A stretch of DNA of 64,000 bases from Mycobacterium sp. E2733 (lineage in GTDB: Bacteria > Actinomycetota > Actinomycetes > Mycobacteriales > Mycobacteriaceae). The first letter of the stretch is position 1. Every line of letters begins with the position of its first letter. Shown piece after piece: positions 8,065 to 17,477 of the stretch. The notes beneath the pieces are model-generated. The model ran no database searches, was not told where the DNA came from, and saw only the letters and a list, made by a program, of their open reading frames with translations. The position numbers and the translations under genes are program-made. The DNA lies in contig NZ_LZJZ01000135.1 in assembly GCF_001667585.1 (NCBI RefSeq), positions 39,697-103,696 on the forward strand. The letters run 5' to 3'.

Positions 8065-9570
8065 CTAGGAGTCAGGCCTGGCGTCGCGCCACTCCCGCTC
8101 GAACGGCAACCGCCACGCATTGGGTGCGATCAATTGGTGAATGGCATTGGGACCCCAGGTGCCCGGCTGATACATCTTCGCCGGCGGAGGGTCATCGAGC
8201 AGCTCTTGCGAACGCTCCCACAACGATTCGATGCCCTCCGCGGTGTTGAACAGCGTGTGGTCGCCCCGCATCGCGTCGAGGATGAGCCGTTCGTACGCCT
8301 CCAGCACGTCCACGACGGTGTCGATCTCCTGCGAGGAGAACTGCATGGACAACTTGTCCAGCTTCATACCGGGGCCCGGCCGCTTGCCGTAGAAGGACAG
8401 CGAAACCTTCGAGTTGTCGGCGAGGTCGAACGTCAGGTGGTCGGGCCCCTGAGTCCCAACCCCCGAACCGGGCGGAAACATCGTCCGGGGCGCCTCTCTG
8501 AATGCAATCGAGATGATGCGGATGCCCTCGGCCATCTTCTTGCCGGTGCGCAGATAGATGGGCACGCCCGCCCAACGCCAGTTGTCGATGCCGACCTTGA
8601 GGGCGATGAACGTCTCGGTGTCGGAATCCTTTGCCACGCCATCCTCGTCGCGGTATCCGTTGTACTGGCCGCGCACCACATTGGAAGGCTTGACCGGCAG
8701 CATCGAGCGGAACACCTTGTTCTTTTCTTCGCTGATGGCGAAAGGTTCGAGCGCCGTGGGCGGCTCCATGACGACGAACGCCATCACCTGGAACAGGTGG
8801 GTCACAACCATGTCCTTATAGGCGCCGGTCTCCTCATAGAAGTTCGCCCGCTGGTCCAGGCCGAGGGCCTCGGGGATGTCGATCTGGATGTGGTCGATGA
8901 AGTTGCGGTTCCAGATCGGCTCGAACAGCCCGTTGGCGAAGCGGAACGCCAGAATGTTCTGTGCGGCCTCCTTGCCGAGGAAGTGGTCGATGCGGAAGAT
9001 CTGGGATTCCTCGAACGTTTCATGCACGAAATCGTTGAGCGCCACCGCGCTGGCCAGATCGGTTCCGAACGGCTTCTCCATCACCACCCGCGAGCGCTCG
9101 ACGAGCTTGGCGTCACTCAGCATGGTGATGACGTCCTGCGCGGCTTTGGGCGGCACCGACAGGTAATGCAGCCGCCTGACGTTGGGACCCAGCTCGGCTT
9201 CGGCTTCGGCGACCGCCGCCGCCAGCGCTTCCGGTCCCTTCCCCTGCGGGACGTAGGTGATGATCTTCGCGAAGTTCGCCCACTGTTCGGACGTGAGCTT
9301 GTGCGTGCCGAACGAGTCGATCGCATCTTTGGCGATCTCGCGGAATTCGTCGTCGCTGAGGTCTTCCAGCGAGGTCGCGACGATCTGAATGTCGGGCGCA
9401 AGCTCGGACTGGTCCAGGTAGGCGAGGCCGGGGATCAGCTTGCGTTTCGCCAGATCGCCCGTCGCCCCAAACAGAACGATGACGTGGGGATCCAGCGGCT
9501 CGGTTTCGTGGCGGCGCGGACGCCTGTCGGCCGCCGGGTACGAGATGGTCTGCGGTTTCTTATCGGCCAC
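8065..9570 (-). CDS. zwf: Glucose-6-phosphate 1-dehydrogenase
   Basis: First enzyme of the oxidative pentose-phosphate route: oxidises glucose 6-phosphate with NAD(P)+ in the cytosol. About 501 residues, normal for the family. The dinucleotide motif is LFGATGDLAKRKLIP (about residues 33-47), the MEKPFG strand is at 164-169 and the active site is RIDHFLGKE at about 193-201. The GTG at 9570 gives VADKKPQTISYP; an alternative start 78 bases upstream would add a non-conserved stretch. The usual companions (opcA, tal, tkt, gnd) are absent, and it differs from both M. tuberculosis paralogues as I remember them, so it may be an additional copy. It converges on the methyltransferase. Confidence 0.93.
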   Translation of the reverse strand: MADKKPQTISYPAADRRPRRHETEPLDPHVIVLFGATGDLAKRKLIPGLAYLDQSELAPDIQIVATSLEDLSDDEFREIAKDAIDSFGTHKLTSEQWANFAKIITYVPQGKGPEALAAAVAEAEAELGPNVRRLHYLSVPPKAAQDVITMLSDAKLVERSRVVMEKPFGTDLASAVALNDFVHETFEESQIFRIDHFLGKEAAQNILAFRFANGLFEPIWNRNFIDHIQIDIPEALGLDQRANFYEETGAYKDMVVTHLFQVMAFVVMEPPTALEPFAISEEKNKVFRSMLPVKPSNVVRGQYNGYRDEDGVAKDSDTETFIALKVGIDNWRWAGVPIYLRTGKKMAEGIRIISIAFREAPRTMFPPGSGVGTQGPDHLTFDLADNSKVSLSFYGKRPGPGMKLDKLSMQFSSQEIDTVVDVLEAYERLILDAMRGDHTLFNTAEGIESLWERSQELLDDPPPAKMYQPGTWGPNAIHQLIAPNAWRLPFEREWRDARPDS

Positions 9571-9739
9571 CCTTGCGATACTTCCACCGCCGCGGCGTAA
9601 TGTCGCGTCCGTCACTCCTAGCTCGGCCAACGCGGCCTTTGCCGCCATGAACCGAGGATCACAGTCGCCGCCCGGTTATCGGCCGGCGGACTGGGTACTG
9701 GATACCGACGGTGCCCGACCACAGTCGATGGAAAGCGAT

Positions 9740-9910
9740 ATGACGAAACCCGACAAAGACCTGCGGGGTCACTCTCAGGAGCTGGAAGACATCGTCGACC
9801 GGCTCGAGGAGAAGGTCGCCGACGACCGGGAGGCCGAAGGTGTTGCCGGCAAGCCCAGCGACCGGGAAAGCGCGCCCACCCTGGGTTCGGGCGATGAACC
9901 GCCGGATTAG
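9740..9910 (+). CDS. Small charged hypothetical protein
   Basis: A 56-residue, very acidic protein with no recognised domain: MTKPDKDLRGHSQELEDIV is followed by a Glu/Asp/Arg/Lys-rich amphipathic stretch that could form one coiled-coil helix, then a disordered Pro/Asp tail. The ATG at 9740 has GGAAAG four bases upstream; another in-frame ATG 12 bases earlier would overlap that site. It lies divergent from zwf and ends three bases before the convergent flavin monooxygenase. Coding status rests on the Shine-Dalgarno site, the compositionally sensible protein and the lack of a rival frame. Confidence 0.6.
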   Translation: MTKPDKDLRGHSQELEDIVDRLEEKVADDREAEGVAGKPSDRESAPTLGSGDEPPD

Positions 9911-9913
9911 ACC

Positions 9914-11407
9914 CTAAGCGCCGGGCGGGGCGCCGAACCAGGCCGTGAGCGCGTCGCTCAAGCCGTCACTCGTGCCGTGTCCGACCCAGGCAACGTGCCC
10001 GTCCGGACGGATCAGCACCGCGTCGGGAGCCGCGACCGTGCCGATGGCCGGAAGCTCCCAGTTACCGGCATATTTCGCGTCGATCAGTCGGACTCCGTCC
10101 GGCCGCGGGGTGACGTTGAATCGGCCCGGTTCCCCGAGGTTGAGCAGCGCCGGTCGGGCCCGGTGCAACAGCGTGAAAACCCGCAGCGGGCCATCGGCGC
10201 TGACCAGGTCGAGATCGGGCATACGTCGCCCGAGCAGGGGGTGCGCGTCGCCCAGGTCGTAGCGGACGTCCAGGCCGGACATCATGGCGGCGAACCGTTT
10301 GCGAGGCTCGTCCATGGCCAGCAGGTCGGACACGGTGTCGCGCAACGCCTTCGTTCGGTCGTCGGGGCGAAGAAGCGCCATCTGCGCGATCGCGTTGCGC
10401 AGCACGCGCGCGGCGACCGGGTGCCGTTCGGCGTGGTATGTGTCGAGCAGGTCGTCGGGCGAGGTGCCGTTGACCACCTGTCCCAGCTTCCACCCCAGAT
10501 TGACCGCATCCTGCAAGCCGGTGTTCAGACCCTGTCCGCCCACCGGGTGGTGGACATGTGCGGCGTCACCGGCCAGCAGGACGCGCCGGCCGCGATACGT
10601 CGCGGCTTGCCGCGCCATGTCGGTGAACCTGGAAAGCCAAGCGGGACTGTGTATTCCGTAGTCCGATCCGTATACGGCGATCAGCGCCTCGCTCAGGTCG
10701 CGCAATGTTGGTTCGCCGTTGGGCTCGAGGCGCCGCTCGGTGACCATGAGACGCACCGGCCCGCCCTCCTCCGAGGCGGCAAGGGAATGCACGCCGAGCG
10801 CGTCGTGGCGGATGCCCCACACCGGCGGATCGCCTGTCCCAAAATCCATCTGAACCTCGCCCAGTAGGTAGCTGGCCGTCGGATCCCACCCCGGAAAATC
10901 GATACCGGCGGCTTTGCGGACCACGCTGCGTCCGCCGTCGCAGCCGACGAGGTACGTCCCGCGCAGGGATCGGCCATCGGCCAACGCGACGTCGACGCCA
11001 CTGCGGTCTTGGGCGATGCCCGTCACCTCATGCCCCCGATAGAACCGCACACCCAGCTCACTCACCCAGTCAGCGAGTGCGCGTTCGATCTCGTTCTGCC
11101 ACAGCGCAAGGCCGTAGGGATGCCGGGTGGGAAAGTCGCTGATGTCCAGGCGAATCTGGGAGAACCCGGCGACCTGGGCGACCTGTCCCCGGGCAAGGAA
11201 TCGATCGGCAATGCCCCGCTGATCGAGGACTTCGATGGAGCGCGCATGCAGACCTCCGGCGCGCGCACCGATGAGGTCTTGGTCGGCGCGCCGCTCGACG
11301 ACCGCCACATCGACGCCCGCCAACGCCAGTTCGCCGGCCAGCATCAGGCCCGTCGGGCCTCCTCCGGCGACCAGAACGGCATGGTCAGCGTTCTCCTGCG
11401 ACGACAT
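9914..11407 (-). CDS. FAD-dependent aromatic-type monooxygenase
   Basis: Class A flavoprotein hydroxylase of about 497 residues (PheA/TfdB/UbiH group). It has the N-terminal GxGxxG-type motif VLVAGGGPTGLMLAGELALAG, the DG motif LVGCDGGRSVVRKAAG and the second FAD motif RVLLAGDAAHVHHPVGGQG, followed by LNTGLQDAVNLGWKL. A thioredoxin-like C-terminal domain, usual for phenol-hydroxylase relatives, fits the last 150 residues. It probably hydroxylates an aromatic or polyketide substrate with NAD(P)H; which one is unknown. The ATG at 11407 was chosen because homologues begin near the Rossmann motif; upstream codons lack family character. Confidence 0.88.
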   Translation of the reverse strand: MSSQENADHAVLVAGGGPTGLMLAGELALAGVDVAVVERRADQDLIGARAGGLHARSIEVLDQRGIADRFLARGQVAQVAGFSQIRLDISDFPTRHPYGLALWQNEIERALADWVSELGVRFYRGHEVTGIAQDRSGVDVALADGRSLRGTYLVGCDGGRSVVRKAAGIDFPGWDPTASYLLGEVQMDFGTGDPPVWGIRHDALGVHSLAASEEGGPVRLMVTERRLEPNGEPTLRDLSEALIAVYGSDYGIHSPAWLSRFTDMARQAATYRGRRVLLAGDAAHVHHPVGGQGLNTGLQDAVNLGWKLGQVVNGTSPDDLLDTYHAERHPVAARVLRNAIAQMALLRPDDRTKALRDTVSDLLAMDEPRKRFAAMMSGLDVRYDLGDAHPLLGRRMPDLDLVSADGPLRVFTLLHRARPALLNLGEPGRFNVTPRPDGVRLIDAKYAGNWELPAIGTVAAPDAVLIRPDGHVAWVGHGTSDGLSDALTAWFGAPPGA

Positions 11408-11521
11408 TCCCAACCCCCTGACACAGCGAAAATCGGCTTCGGCCAGCGATTGTGCGGCATCACCCGGCCCTTGCCGCAAGCCCCCGGGTGCGCTATAGGT
11501 TGAAGCTGGAAGGGCAATAAT

Positions 11522-14500
11522 TCACGTGGGATCGCGCAGCGCGTCGATGGCTCGGTAGATCCGTTGCTCGCTCACCGGCCGCGGGGTGCCCAGCTGCTGG
11601 GCCCACAGGCTCACCCGCAGTTCTTCGATCTGCCGTCCAACGTCGCGGACGTCGTCCGCCGCCCGCCGCGCGGGGGGCAGCGACTGTGTCAATTCGTCAT
11701 AGGCGCGCTGCGCGGCGTGCACCCGCCGCATCCGTTCCCGGTCCGCGTCGATTCCGTGCGGCAGCTTCTCGAGTCGCCGGCGGATTGCGGTCAGGTAGCG
11801 GGTGAGATCGGCCAGGTGGGTGCGTCCGGTGGCGGTGACGAACCCCGGCGCCAAGAGTCGATCCAGCTGAGCGCGGACGTCGGCGATCGCGTGGGTCTGC
11901 GTCGGCGGCGGCTGCCCGCGCAGGAGTAGTTGCACCTCGTGCGCGGCGGCCAATACCTGCTCAACGCGGTCCACCAGGTCGGCCGTTGTCGGCACCAGCG
12001 CCTTGCTCACCCGATCGCGCAGCGCGGCGAACTCGTCGCGCGCCCACACCGGCCCGGGTACCAGCGCGTCCGCTGCGGCGTCGGCGCAGTCCTCGGCCAG
12101 CTCGGTCAGTGAGCCATCCGGGTTCGCGCCGAGTGCCAGGCGGGTTCGTGGGCTCAGTTGACGCTCAACCGCTTTGACCGGCGACGCCACGCTCAGCCGC
12201 ACCAATCGGCGCAGGCCCGGCCGCAGGGCGTTGTCCCGCTCCACCGGCGTTGTAAAGACCCGCAGGTCGACCGCGCTGCCCGCGTCGACGAAACCGGGAA
12301 AGCCTCGCACGGCGCGGCCGTCGACCGTTCGCTCGACGACGCGCGGGAGCGCGTCCAGGTCGTCCGGCCAGGTGCGCAGGCCCGTGCGTTCCAGCTCGCC
12401 GGCGACCGCCTCGGCCACGGCCTGGCGGGCGGGCGCGGCCAGTCGTCGTTGCAACGCGTCGAGGTCCTTTCCGCGGGCGACCTCGGTGCCGTCGGGAGAC
12501 TCGACGGCGAAGGTCACCCGCAGATGCGCCGGTAACTTGTCGAGGTCGAACGCGTCGACGGGCACCAAAACACCGGTGCGACGGCGCAATTCGCGCTGCA
12601 ATGCCGCCAACAACGGCTCCCCCGCCTGGTCGATCCCCGCAAGCACGGCACGGGCGGTGTCAGGGGCGGGAACGAAGTTGCGGCGCAGGTCTTTTGGCAG
12701 TGAGCGGATGAGCGCGGTGACCAGCTCCTCGCGCAGTGCCGGCACCTGCCAGGCGAACTCGTCACCGCCCAACCGCGCCAGCACATCGATCGGCACGCGC
12801 ACCGTGACGCCGTCGTCGGCGGCGCCCGGCTCGAACCGGTAGGTCAGGGGCAGCGTGACATCGCCCGAATGCCAGGCGGTCGGCCGCTCGGCGTCGGCGG
12901 TGTCGCCCGTGCGCAACAGGTCGTCACGAGTCAAGGTCAGCAGCTCTGGCGTCTTGTGTCGCTGCTTCTTCCACCACGCATCGAAATGCCGCGCGGAGAC
13001 GATTTCGGCCGGGATGCGGGCGTCGTAGAGCGCGTGGACCTCGTCGTCACCGACGAGCAGGTCGCGGCGGCGGGCGCGCTCCTCCAGCTCCTCGAGCTCG
13101 GCGCGCAGTTGCGCGTTGTCGCGAAAGAAGTGATGGCGGGTGTGCCAGTCGCCCTCCACCAGCGCGTGCCGGATGAACAATTCCCGCGCCACCCCCGGCT
13201 CGACGCGGGCGTAGCCGACTCGGCGGCGGGCAACCAGCGGCAGCCCATACAGCGTCACCCGCTCGTAGGCCATCACCTCGCCACGCTTTGCGTCCCAATG
13301 CGGTTCGCTGTGGGTGCGCTGCACCAGGTCGCCCGCGACCCGCTCGACCACCTCGGGCTGGATGCGCGCGGCGGTGCGCCCGAACAGGCGGCTGGTTTCA
13401 ACCAGCTCCGCCACGACGACCCATCGGGGCGGCCGCTTGGTGAGCGCGGAGCCCGGCGCGAGAACGAAGTGCGAGTTGCGCGCCCCCAGGTACTCGCGCC
13501 CATCCTCCCTGCGCATGCCCACGTGCGACAGCAACCCCGCCAGCAGCGCCGCGTGGACGCGGGCCGGATCGGCCGGTTCGTCGGACTCGGCCCCAGACTC
13601 GTTAAGGCCCAGGTCGCGGGCGATGCTGCGCAGCTGTCCCACCAGATCCTGCCACTCACGGATGCGCAGATAGTGCAGGAACTCATCGCGGCAGAGGCGG
13701 CGAAACTGGTTGCCGGACAATTTCTTTCGCTGCTCGCGCAGGTAGCGCCACAGGTTCAGGTAGGACAGGAAGTCGGAGTTCTCGTCGGTGAAGCGGGCAT
13801 GCTTCTGGCGGGCGGCCTCCTCGCGGTCGGCGGGTCGCTCCCGCGGGTCGTGGATGGTCAGCGCCGCGGCCAACACGAGCACTTCCCGCACGCATCCCTC
13901 AGCGTCGGCCTGCAGGATCATCCGGCCCAGTCGGGGGTCGACCGGCAGCCGCGCCAGGCGGCGGCCGAGGTCGGTGATCGCGCCCTGGGCGTCGAACGCT
14001 CCCAACTCCTGCAGCAGTTGCACACCATCGCGGATACTGCGCCGGTCCGGCGGGTCGAGAAACGGGAAGTTCTCCACATACCCGGGTGGGGGGCCGAGCC
14101 GCAGCGCCGCCATCTGCAACAGCACCGCGGCGAGGTTGGTCCGCAGGATCTCGGGCTCGGTATAGCGCGGGCGGGCCGCGAAGTCGTCCTCGGAGTACAG
14201 GCGGATGCACACCCCGGCCGCGACCCGGCCGCAGCGGCCGGCCCGTTGGGCGGCCGAGGCCTGCGAGATCGGCTCTATCGGCAACCGCTGCACCTTCAAG
14301 CGGCGGCTGTAGCGCGAGATGCGGGCGTTGCCGGGATCGACGACGTAGCGGATACCCGGCACCGTCAGCGACGTCTCGGCGACGTTGGTCGCCAGGACGA
14401 CGCGGCGCCCCGTGTGGGGCGCAAACACCTTCTGCTGCTCGGCGGTCGGGAGCCGGGCGTACAGCGGAAGCACTTCGGTGTTCTTCAGCCCGCCCAATGC

Positions 14501-15484
14501 CTCTGCGGTATCCCGGATTTCGCGTTCACCCGACAGAAAAACCAGGACGTCCCCGGGTGGCTCGGCCTCGAGTTCACCGATGGCATCGACGATCGCCTCC
14601 ACCTCGTCACGCGTCTTGGTGCGCACGATCTCGTGGTCTGGGTCATCGGGATCATCGTTGAGACCGCTCGACACGGGAACTTCCAGCGGCCGGTAGCGAA
14701 TCTCTACCGGGTAGGTCCGCCCGGACACCTCGAGGATCGGCGCCCCACCGAAGTGATCCGCGAACCGTTGCGGGTCGATGGTCGCCGAGGTGATGATCAC
14801 TTTCAGGTCCGGCCGGCGCGGCAGCAGCTCACGCAGGTAACCCAGCAGGAAGTCGATGTTCAGGCTGCGCTCGTGGGCCTCGTCGAGGATCAGCGTGTCG
14901 TAGCGCAGCAGCCGGCGGTCCCGCTGAATCTCGGAGAGCAGGATGCCGTCGGTCATCAGCTTCACCAGGGTGCGGTCGCTGACCTGATCGGTGAACCGGA
15001 CGGTGTAGCCGACCGTATCGCCGAGCGCGCTGCCCAATTCGTCGGCGATGCGCTGCGCGACCGTGCGGGCGGCCAGCCGCCGGGGCTGGGTGTGCCCGAT
15101 GGTTCCGCGGACGCCCCGGCCGGCGTCGAGACAGATTTTGGGCAGTTGGGTGGTCTTCCCCGAACCGGTTTCACCGGCGACGACGACGACCTGGTTCGCC
15201 CGGATCGCGTCGGCGATCTCCTGCCGCCGCGCGCTGACCGGGAGATCGGGATACCCGATGTCCGGCACGGCGGCTCGCCGCGTGGCGACGAGCGCTTCGG
15301 CCTGCGCCAGCTGCTCGGCAAGCCGCCGTAGCTGGTCGGGTTTGGCCCCGCGCAGATTCTTCAGGCGCCGTCCGAGGCGCGCGGCATCGCGGGTGGTCAG
15401 GCCGTCAAGGCGGGTGTGCAGTTCCGCGACGGACAGTTCGGGCACTTTGGCCAGGGTAGGCGTGCGGCCGACGCCGTCCGCCAC
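11522..15484 (-). CDS. hrpA: DEAH-box ATP-dependent RNA helicase HrpA
   Basis: Very large DEAH helicase of 1320 residues, normal for HrpA. Walker A is GETGSGKTTQ at about 104-113, the DEAH box is ILDEAHERSL at about 199-208, motif III is ITSATID, and motifs V/VI are ATNVAETSLTVPGIRYVVD and QRAGRCGR. Helicase-associated and OB-fold regions follow, then the long DUF3418 C-terminal extension seen in bacterial HrpA (for example WKKQRHKTPELL and LPLTYRFEPGAADDGVTV). HrpA acts on RNA; in E. coli it has roles in mRNA processing and rescue of stalled ribosomes. The GTG start at 15484 lies 44 bases from the divergent enoyl-CoA hydratase gene. Confidence 0.95.
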   Translation of the reverse strand: MADGVGRTPTLAKVPELSVAELHTRLDGLTTRDAARLGRRLKNLRGAKPDQLRRLAEQLAQAEALVATRRAAVPDIGYPDLPVSARRQEIADAIRANQVVVVAGETGSGKTTQLPKICLDAGRGVRGTIGHTQPRRLAARTVAQRIADELGSALGDTVGYTVRFTDQVSDRTLVKLMTDGILLSEIQRDRRLLRYDTLILDEAHERSLNIDFLLGYLRELLPRRPDLKVIITSATIDPQRFADHFGGAPILEVSGRTYPVEIRYRPLEVPVSSGLNDDPDDPDHEIVRTKTRDEVEAIVDAIGELEAEPPGDVLVFLSGEREIRDTAEALGGLKNTEVLPLYARLPTAEQQKVFAPHTGRRVVLATNVAETSLTVPGIRYVVDPGNARISRYSRRLKVQRLPIEPISQASAAQRAGRCGRVAAGVCIRLYSEDDFAARPRYTEPEILRTNLAAVLLQMAALRLGPPPGYVENFPFLDPPDRRSIRDGVQLLQELGAFDAQGAITDLGRRLARLPVDPRLGRMILQADAEGCVREVLVLAAALTIHDPRERPADREEAARQKHARFTDENSDFLSYLNLWRYLREQRKKLSGNQFRRLCRDEFLHYLRIREWQDLVGQLRSIARDLGLNESGAESDEPADPARVHAALLAGLLSHVGMRREDGREYLGARNSHFVLAPGSALTKRPPRWVVVAELVETSRLFGRTAARIQPEVVERVAGDLVQRTHSEPHWDAKRGEVMAYERVTLYGLPLVARRRVGYARVEPGVARELFIRHALVEGDWHTRHHFFRDNAQLRAELEELEERARRRDLLVGDDEVHALYDARIPAEIVSARHFDAWWKKQRHKTPELLTLTRDDLLRTGDTADAERPTAWHSGDVTLPLTYRFEPGAADDGVTVRVPIDVLARLGGDEFAWQVPALREELVTALIRSLPKDLRRNFVPAPDTARAVLAGIDQAGEPLLAALQRELRRRTGVLVPVDAFDLDKLPAHLRVTFAVESPDGTEVARGKDLDALQRRLAAPARQAVAEAVAGELERTGLRTWPDDLDALPRVVERTVDGRAVRGFPGFVDAGSAVDLRVFTTPVERDNALRPGLRRLVRLSVASPVKAVERQLSPRTRLALGANPDGSLTELAEDCADAAADALVPGPVWARDEFAALRDRVSKALVPTTADLVDRVEQVLAAAHEVQLLLRGQPPPTQTHAIADVRAQLDRLLAPGFVTATGRTHLADLTRYLTAIRRRLEKLPHGIDADRERMRRVHAAQRAYDELTQSLPPARRAADDVRDVGRQIEELRVSLWAQQLGTPRPVSEQRIYRAIDALRDPT

Positions 15485-15516
15485 CGAGCGTGGGGCTTTG
15501 GCGAACGAATTCGCCC

Positions 15517-15531
15517 TAGGGTGAACCCATG
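15517..15531 (+). promoter_or_regulatory. -10 box for a leaderless start
   Basis: TAGGGT at 15517-15522 followed by six bases and the ATG at 15529; no Shine-Dalgarno sequence is present. This is the expected geometry for a leaderless mycobacterial transcript of the enoyl-CoA hydratase homologue. Confidence 0.5.
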
Positions 15532-16302
15532 AGTCTCGTCACGTATGAGCTGGACGACCACATCGCCACCATCACACTCAACCGCCCCGAGGCTCGCAAC
15601 GCCATCAACGGGCCACTTCGCCAGGACTTGAACGCGGCGTGGGAGCGGTTCCGCGATGACCTGGACGCGTGGGTCGCGATTCTGACGGCCAACGGCAGTG
15701 TTTACTGCGCCGGCGGCGACCTCAAGGACGGCGAGGGCTCGGTGGGCACCTTCGGCGGCACGTTCTGGGAGAAGCCGACCATCAACTCCTTCGAGTCCGG
15801 GATGGAGTTGTTCAAGCCGACCATCGCCGCCGTGCACGGGCCCTGCATCGGCTACGGAGTGACCGGTGTGCTGTTCTGCGACTTCGTCATCGCCAGCACC
15901 GAGGCCACGTTCTGCTTTCCCGAGGTGTCGATCGGCGTGCCCACCATCGTCGGCGCCATCCGGCTGCCCCAGCGGGTCGGCTGGGCCAACGCCATGGAGC
16001 TGCTCCTGACCGGCAAGCCCATGAGCGCGGAGCGGGCCAAGGAGATCGGCCTGGTGTGGAAGCTCGTGGAGCCGGACGCCTTGCAGGCCGAGGCCCGGGC
16101 CTGGGCCCGGACCCTGACCGAGGCCGCTCCCCTGGCCCAACGGGCGACCAAGGAGGTGGCGTGGCGAACGGCGGACATGGGCTGGATCGAGGCCGTCCGC
16201 TTCGGGGAGACCATGCGCAAGGTGGCCGGGGCGACCGAGGACGTCGCCGAGGGGCTTCGGGCATGGGCCGAGAAGCGCAAACCCCAGTGGCGTGGCCGCT
16301 AG
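15529..16302 (+). CDS. Enoyl-CoA hydratase/isomerase family protein with one catalytic glutamate replaced
   Basis: Crotonase-fold protein of 257 residues. The oxyanion-hole strand LTANGSVYCAGGDLKDGEG and the second element HGPCIGYGVTGVLFCDFVIAS are recognisable, as is FCFPEVSIGVPTIVGAIRLPQRVG. Aligned by eye to rat mitochondrial hydratase, the second catalytic Glu (in PE) is kept, but the first (in GGCEL) is replaced by Thr in GYGVTGVLFCD. The protein may therefore be an isomerase, hydrolase or other crotonase variant. It lies four bases upstream of the DUF3253 gene and probably shares its transcript. Acyl-CoA substrate not readable. Confidence 0.85.
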   Translation: MSLVTYELDDHIATITLNRPEARNAINGPLRQDLNAAWERFRDDLDAWVAILTANGSVYCAGGDLKDGEGSVGTFGGTFWEKPTINSFESGMELFKPTIAAVHGPCIGYGVTGVLFCDFVIASTEATFCFPEVSIGVPTIVGAIRLPQRVGWANAMELLLTGKPMSAERAKEIGLVWKLVEPDALQAEARAWARTLTEAAPLAQRATKEVAWRTADMGWIEAVRFGETMRKVAGATEDVAEGLRAWAEKRKPQWRGR

Positions 16303-16305
16303 GCA

Positions 16306-16683
16306 GTGGCGACCACCGGCGCGTTGGCCTTGACTGATCGGGTGGGTGAGCGATTGCGGGACGAGTTGGGCCGAGTCGTTGACGGCGGTGGTCCCGGCGC
16401 CGACCATGCCGAGATCGCCCTCGGGGACGGGCCGGTCAGGCGGCGACTGGAATCCTCCATCCGCGCGCTGGCCCAGCATCGCGGCCCGCGGAGCAGCATC
16501 TGCCCATCGGACGCCGCCCGGGCCGTGGGTGGCGAGAACTGGCGCGACCTGATGCCCGAGGCGCGCGACGTCGCGCGGCAGCTGGCCAAATCGGGCGACG
16601 TGCAGATCACGCAGCGCGGCACCGTCCTCGATCCCGAGGGCGACTGGACCGGCCCCATTCGGATCCAGAGCACCGCCGGCTGA
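16306..16683 (+). CDS. DUF3253 domain protein
   Basis: Small protein of 125 residues. The last two thirds match the winged-helix-like DUF3253 pattern: LESSIRALAQHRGPRSSICPSDAARAVGGENWRDLMPEARDVARQLAKSGDVQITQRG, ending in GPIRIQ. The fold suggests nucleic-acid or protein binding, but no function is established. It starts with GTG four bases after the enoyl-CoA hydratase stop, so the two genes are probably co-transcribed. Confidence 0.78.
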   Translation: MATTGALALTDRVGERLRDELGRVVDGGGPGADHAEIALGDGPVRRRLESSIRALAQHRGPRSSICPSDAARAVGGENWRDLMPEARDVARQLAKSGDVQITQRGTVLDPEGDWTGPIRIQSTAG

Positions 16684-16788
16684 CAGCATCGGTTGCGCCG
16701 CAATCTGATTCGACTGCCTGCGCTCGCTTCTCGGGCCCAGCGCCGGCCGCCGGAACCGCCGTGGCCGGTGATGTGACAGGATTTCGGC

Positions 16789-17466
16789 ATGAGTGCACGC
16801 AGATTTGCCCGCATAGTTGGTGTCTCGGTGGCGACGGCCTGGGCTGCGCTGAGCAGCCCCGTCTGGCAATCATCAGCCCTGCCCACCGCTGCCGCCGATG
16901 CATGCTCGGACGTCTCGGTTGTCTTCGCCCGCGGCACTCATCAAGAGCCCGGCGTGGGCAACATCGGGCAGGCGTTCGTGGACTCGCTCACCTCGCAGCT
17001 CGGCGGGAAGTCCGTGGACGTCTATGCGGTCAACTACCCGGCCAACGACGACTACCACAACAGCGCGAACGCCGGGTCCAATGACGCCAGTGCCCACATC
17101 CAAGACACCGTTGCCAGCTGCCCGAACTCGCGGATCGTGCTCGGCGGATACTCCCAGGGTTCGACGGTGATCGATCTGGCGACCAACGCGATGCCGCCCG
17201 CGGTCGCCGATCACGTCGCTGCCGTCGCCCTCTTCGGCGAGCCCAGCAGCGGATTCTCGTCCATGCTGTGGGGCGGCCAGCCGCTGCCGACGATCAACCC
17301 GGCGTACGGCGCCAAGACGATCAGCCTGTGTGCCCCCGACGACCCGATCTGCTCGGGGGGCGGCAACATCATGGCGCACGTGTCCTACATCGACGACGGG
17401 ATGACCGCCCAGGCCGCGACATTCGCCGCCAACAAGATCAACCAGGGGACGCCGCCGCGCGTCTGA
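16789..17466 (+). CDS. Secreted cutinase-like serine esterase (Culp family)
   Basis: Cutinase-family alpha/beta hydrolase of 225 residues exported through an N-terminal signal peptide (MSARRFARIVGVSVATAWAA, cleavage near SALPTAAADA). The catalytic Ser is in GGYSQGS (about residue 122), the Asp in LCAPDDPIC and the His in MAHVSYIDDG. Four Cys (ADACSDV, ASCPNS, LCAPDD, PICSG) fit the family's disulfides. Mycobacterial Culp proteins hydrolyse lipid esters such as triglycerides or phospholipids rather than cutin. It is compact, without a linker or anchor, so probably released or loosely surface-bound. A second family member lies at 41.2 kb. Confidence 0.9.
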   Translation: MSARRFARIVGVSVATAWAALSSPVWQSSALPTAAADACSDVSVVFARGTHQEPGVGNIGQAFVDSLTSQLGGKSVDVYAVNYPANDDYHNSANAGSNDASAHIQDTVASCPNSRIVLGGYSQGSTVIDLATNAMPPAVADHVAAVALFGEPSSGFSSMLWGGQPLPTINPAYGAKTISLCAPDDPICSGGGNIMAHVSYIDDGMTAQAATFAANKINQGTPPRV

Positions 17467-17477
17467 GCCGCGGCCGG

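Noticed and set aside
12869..15331. An 820-codon plus-strand frame opposite hrpA, and similar long frames opposite other GC-rich genes
   Set aside because: These are frames opposite conserved genes in GC-rich DNA; their translations are His/Arg/Gly/Gln-rich with no domains.
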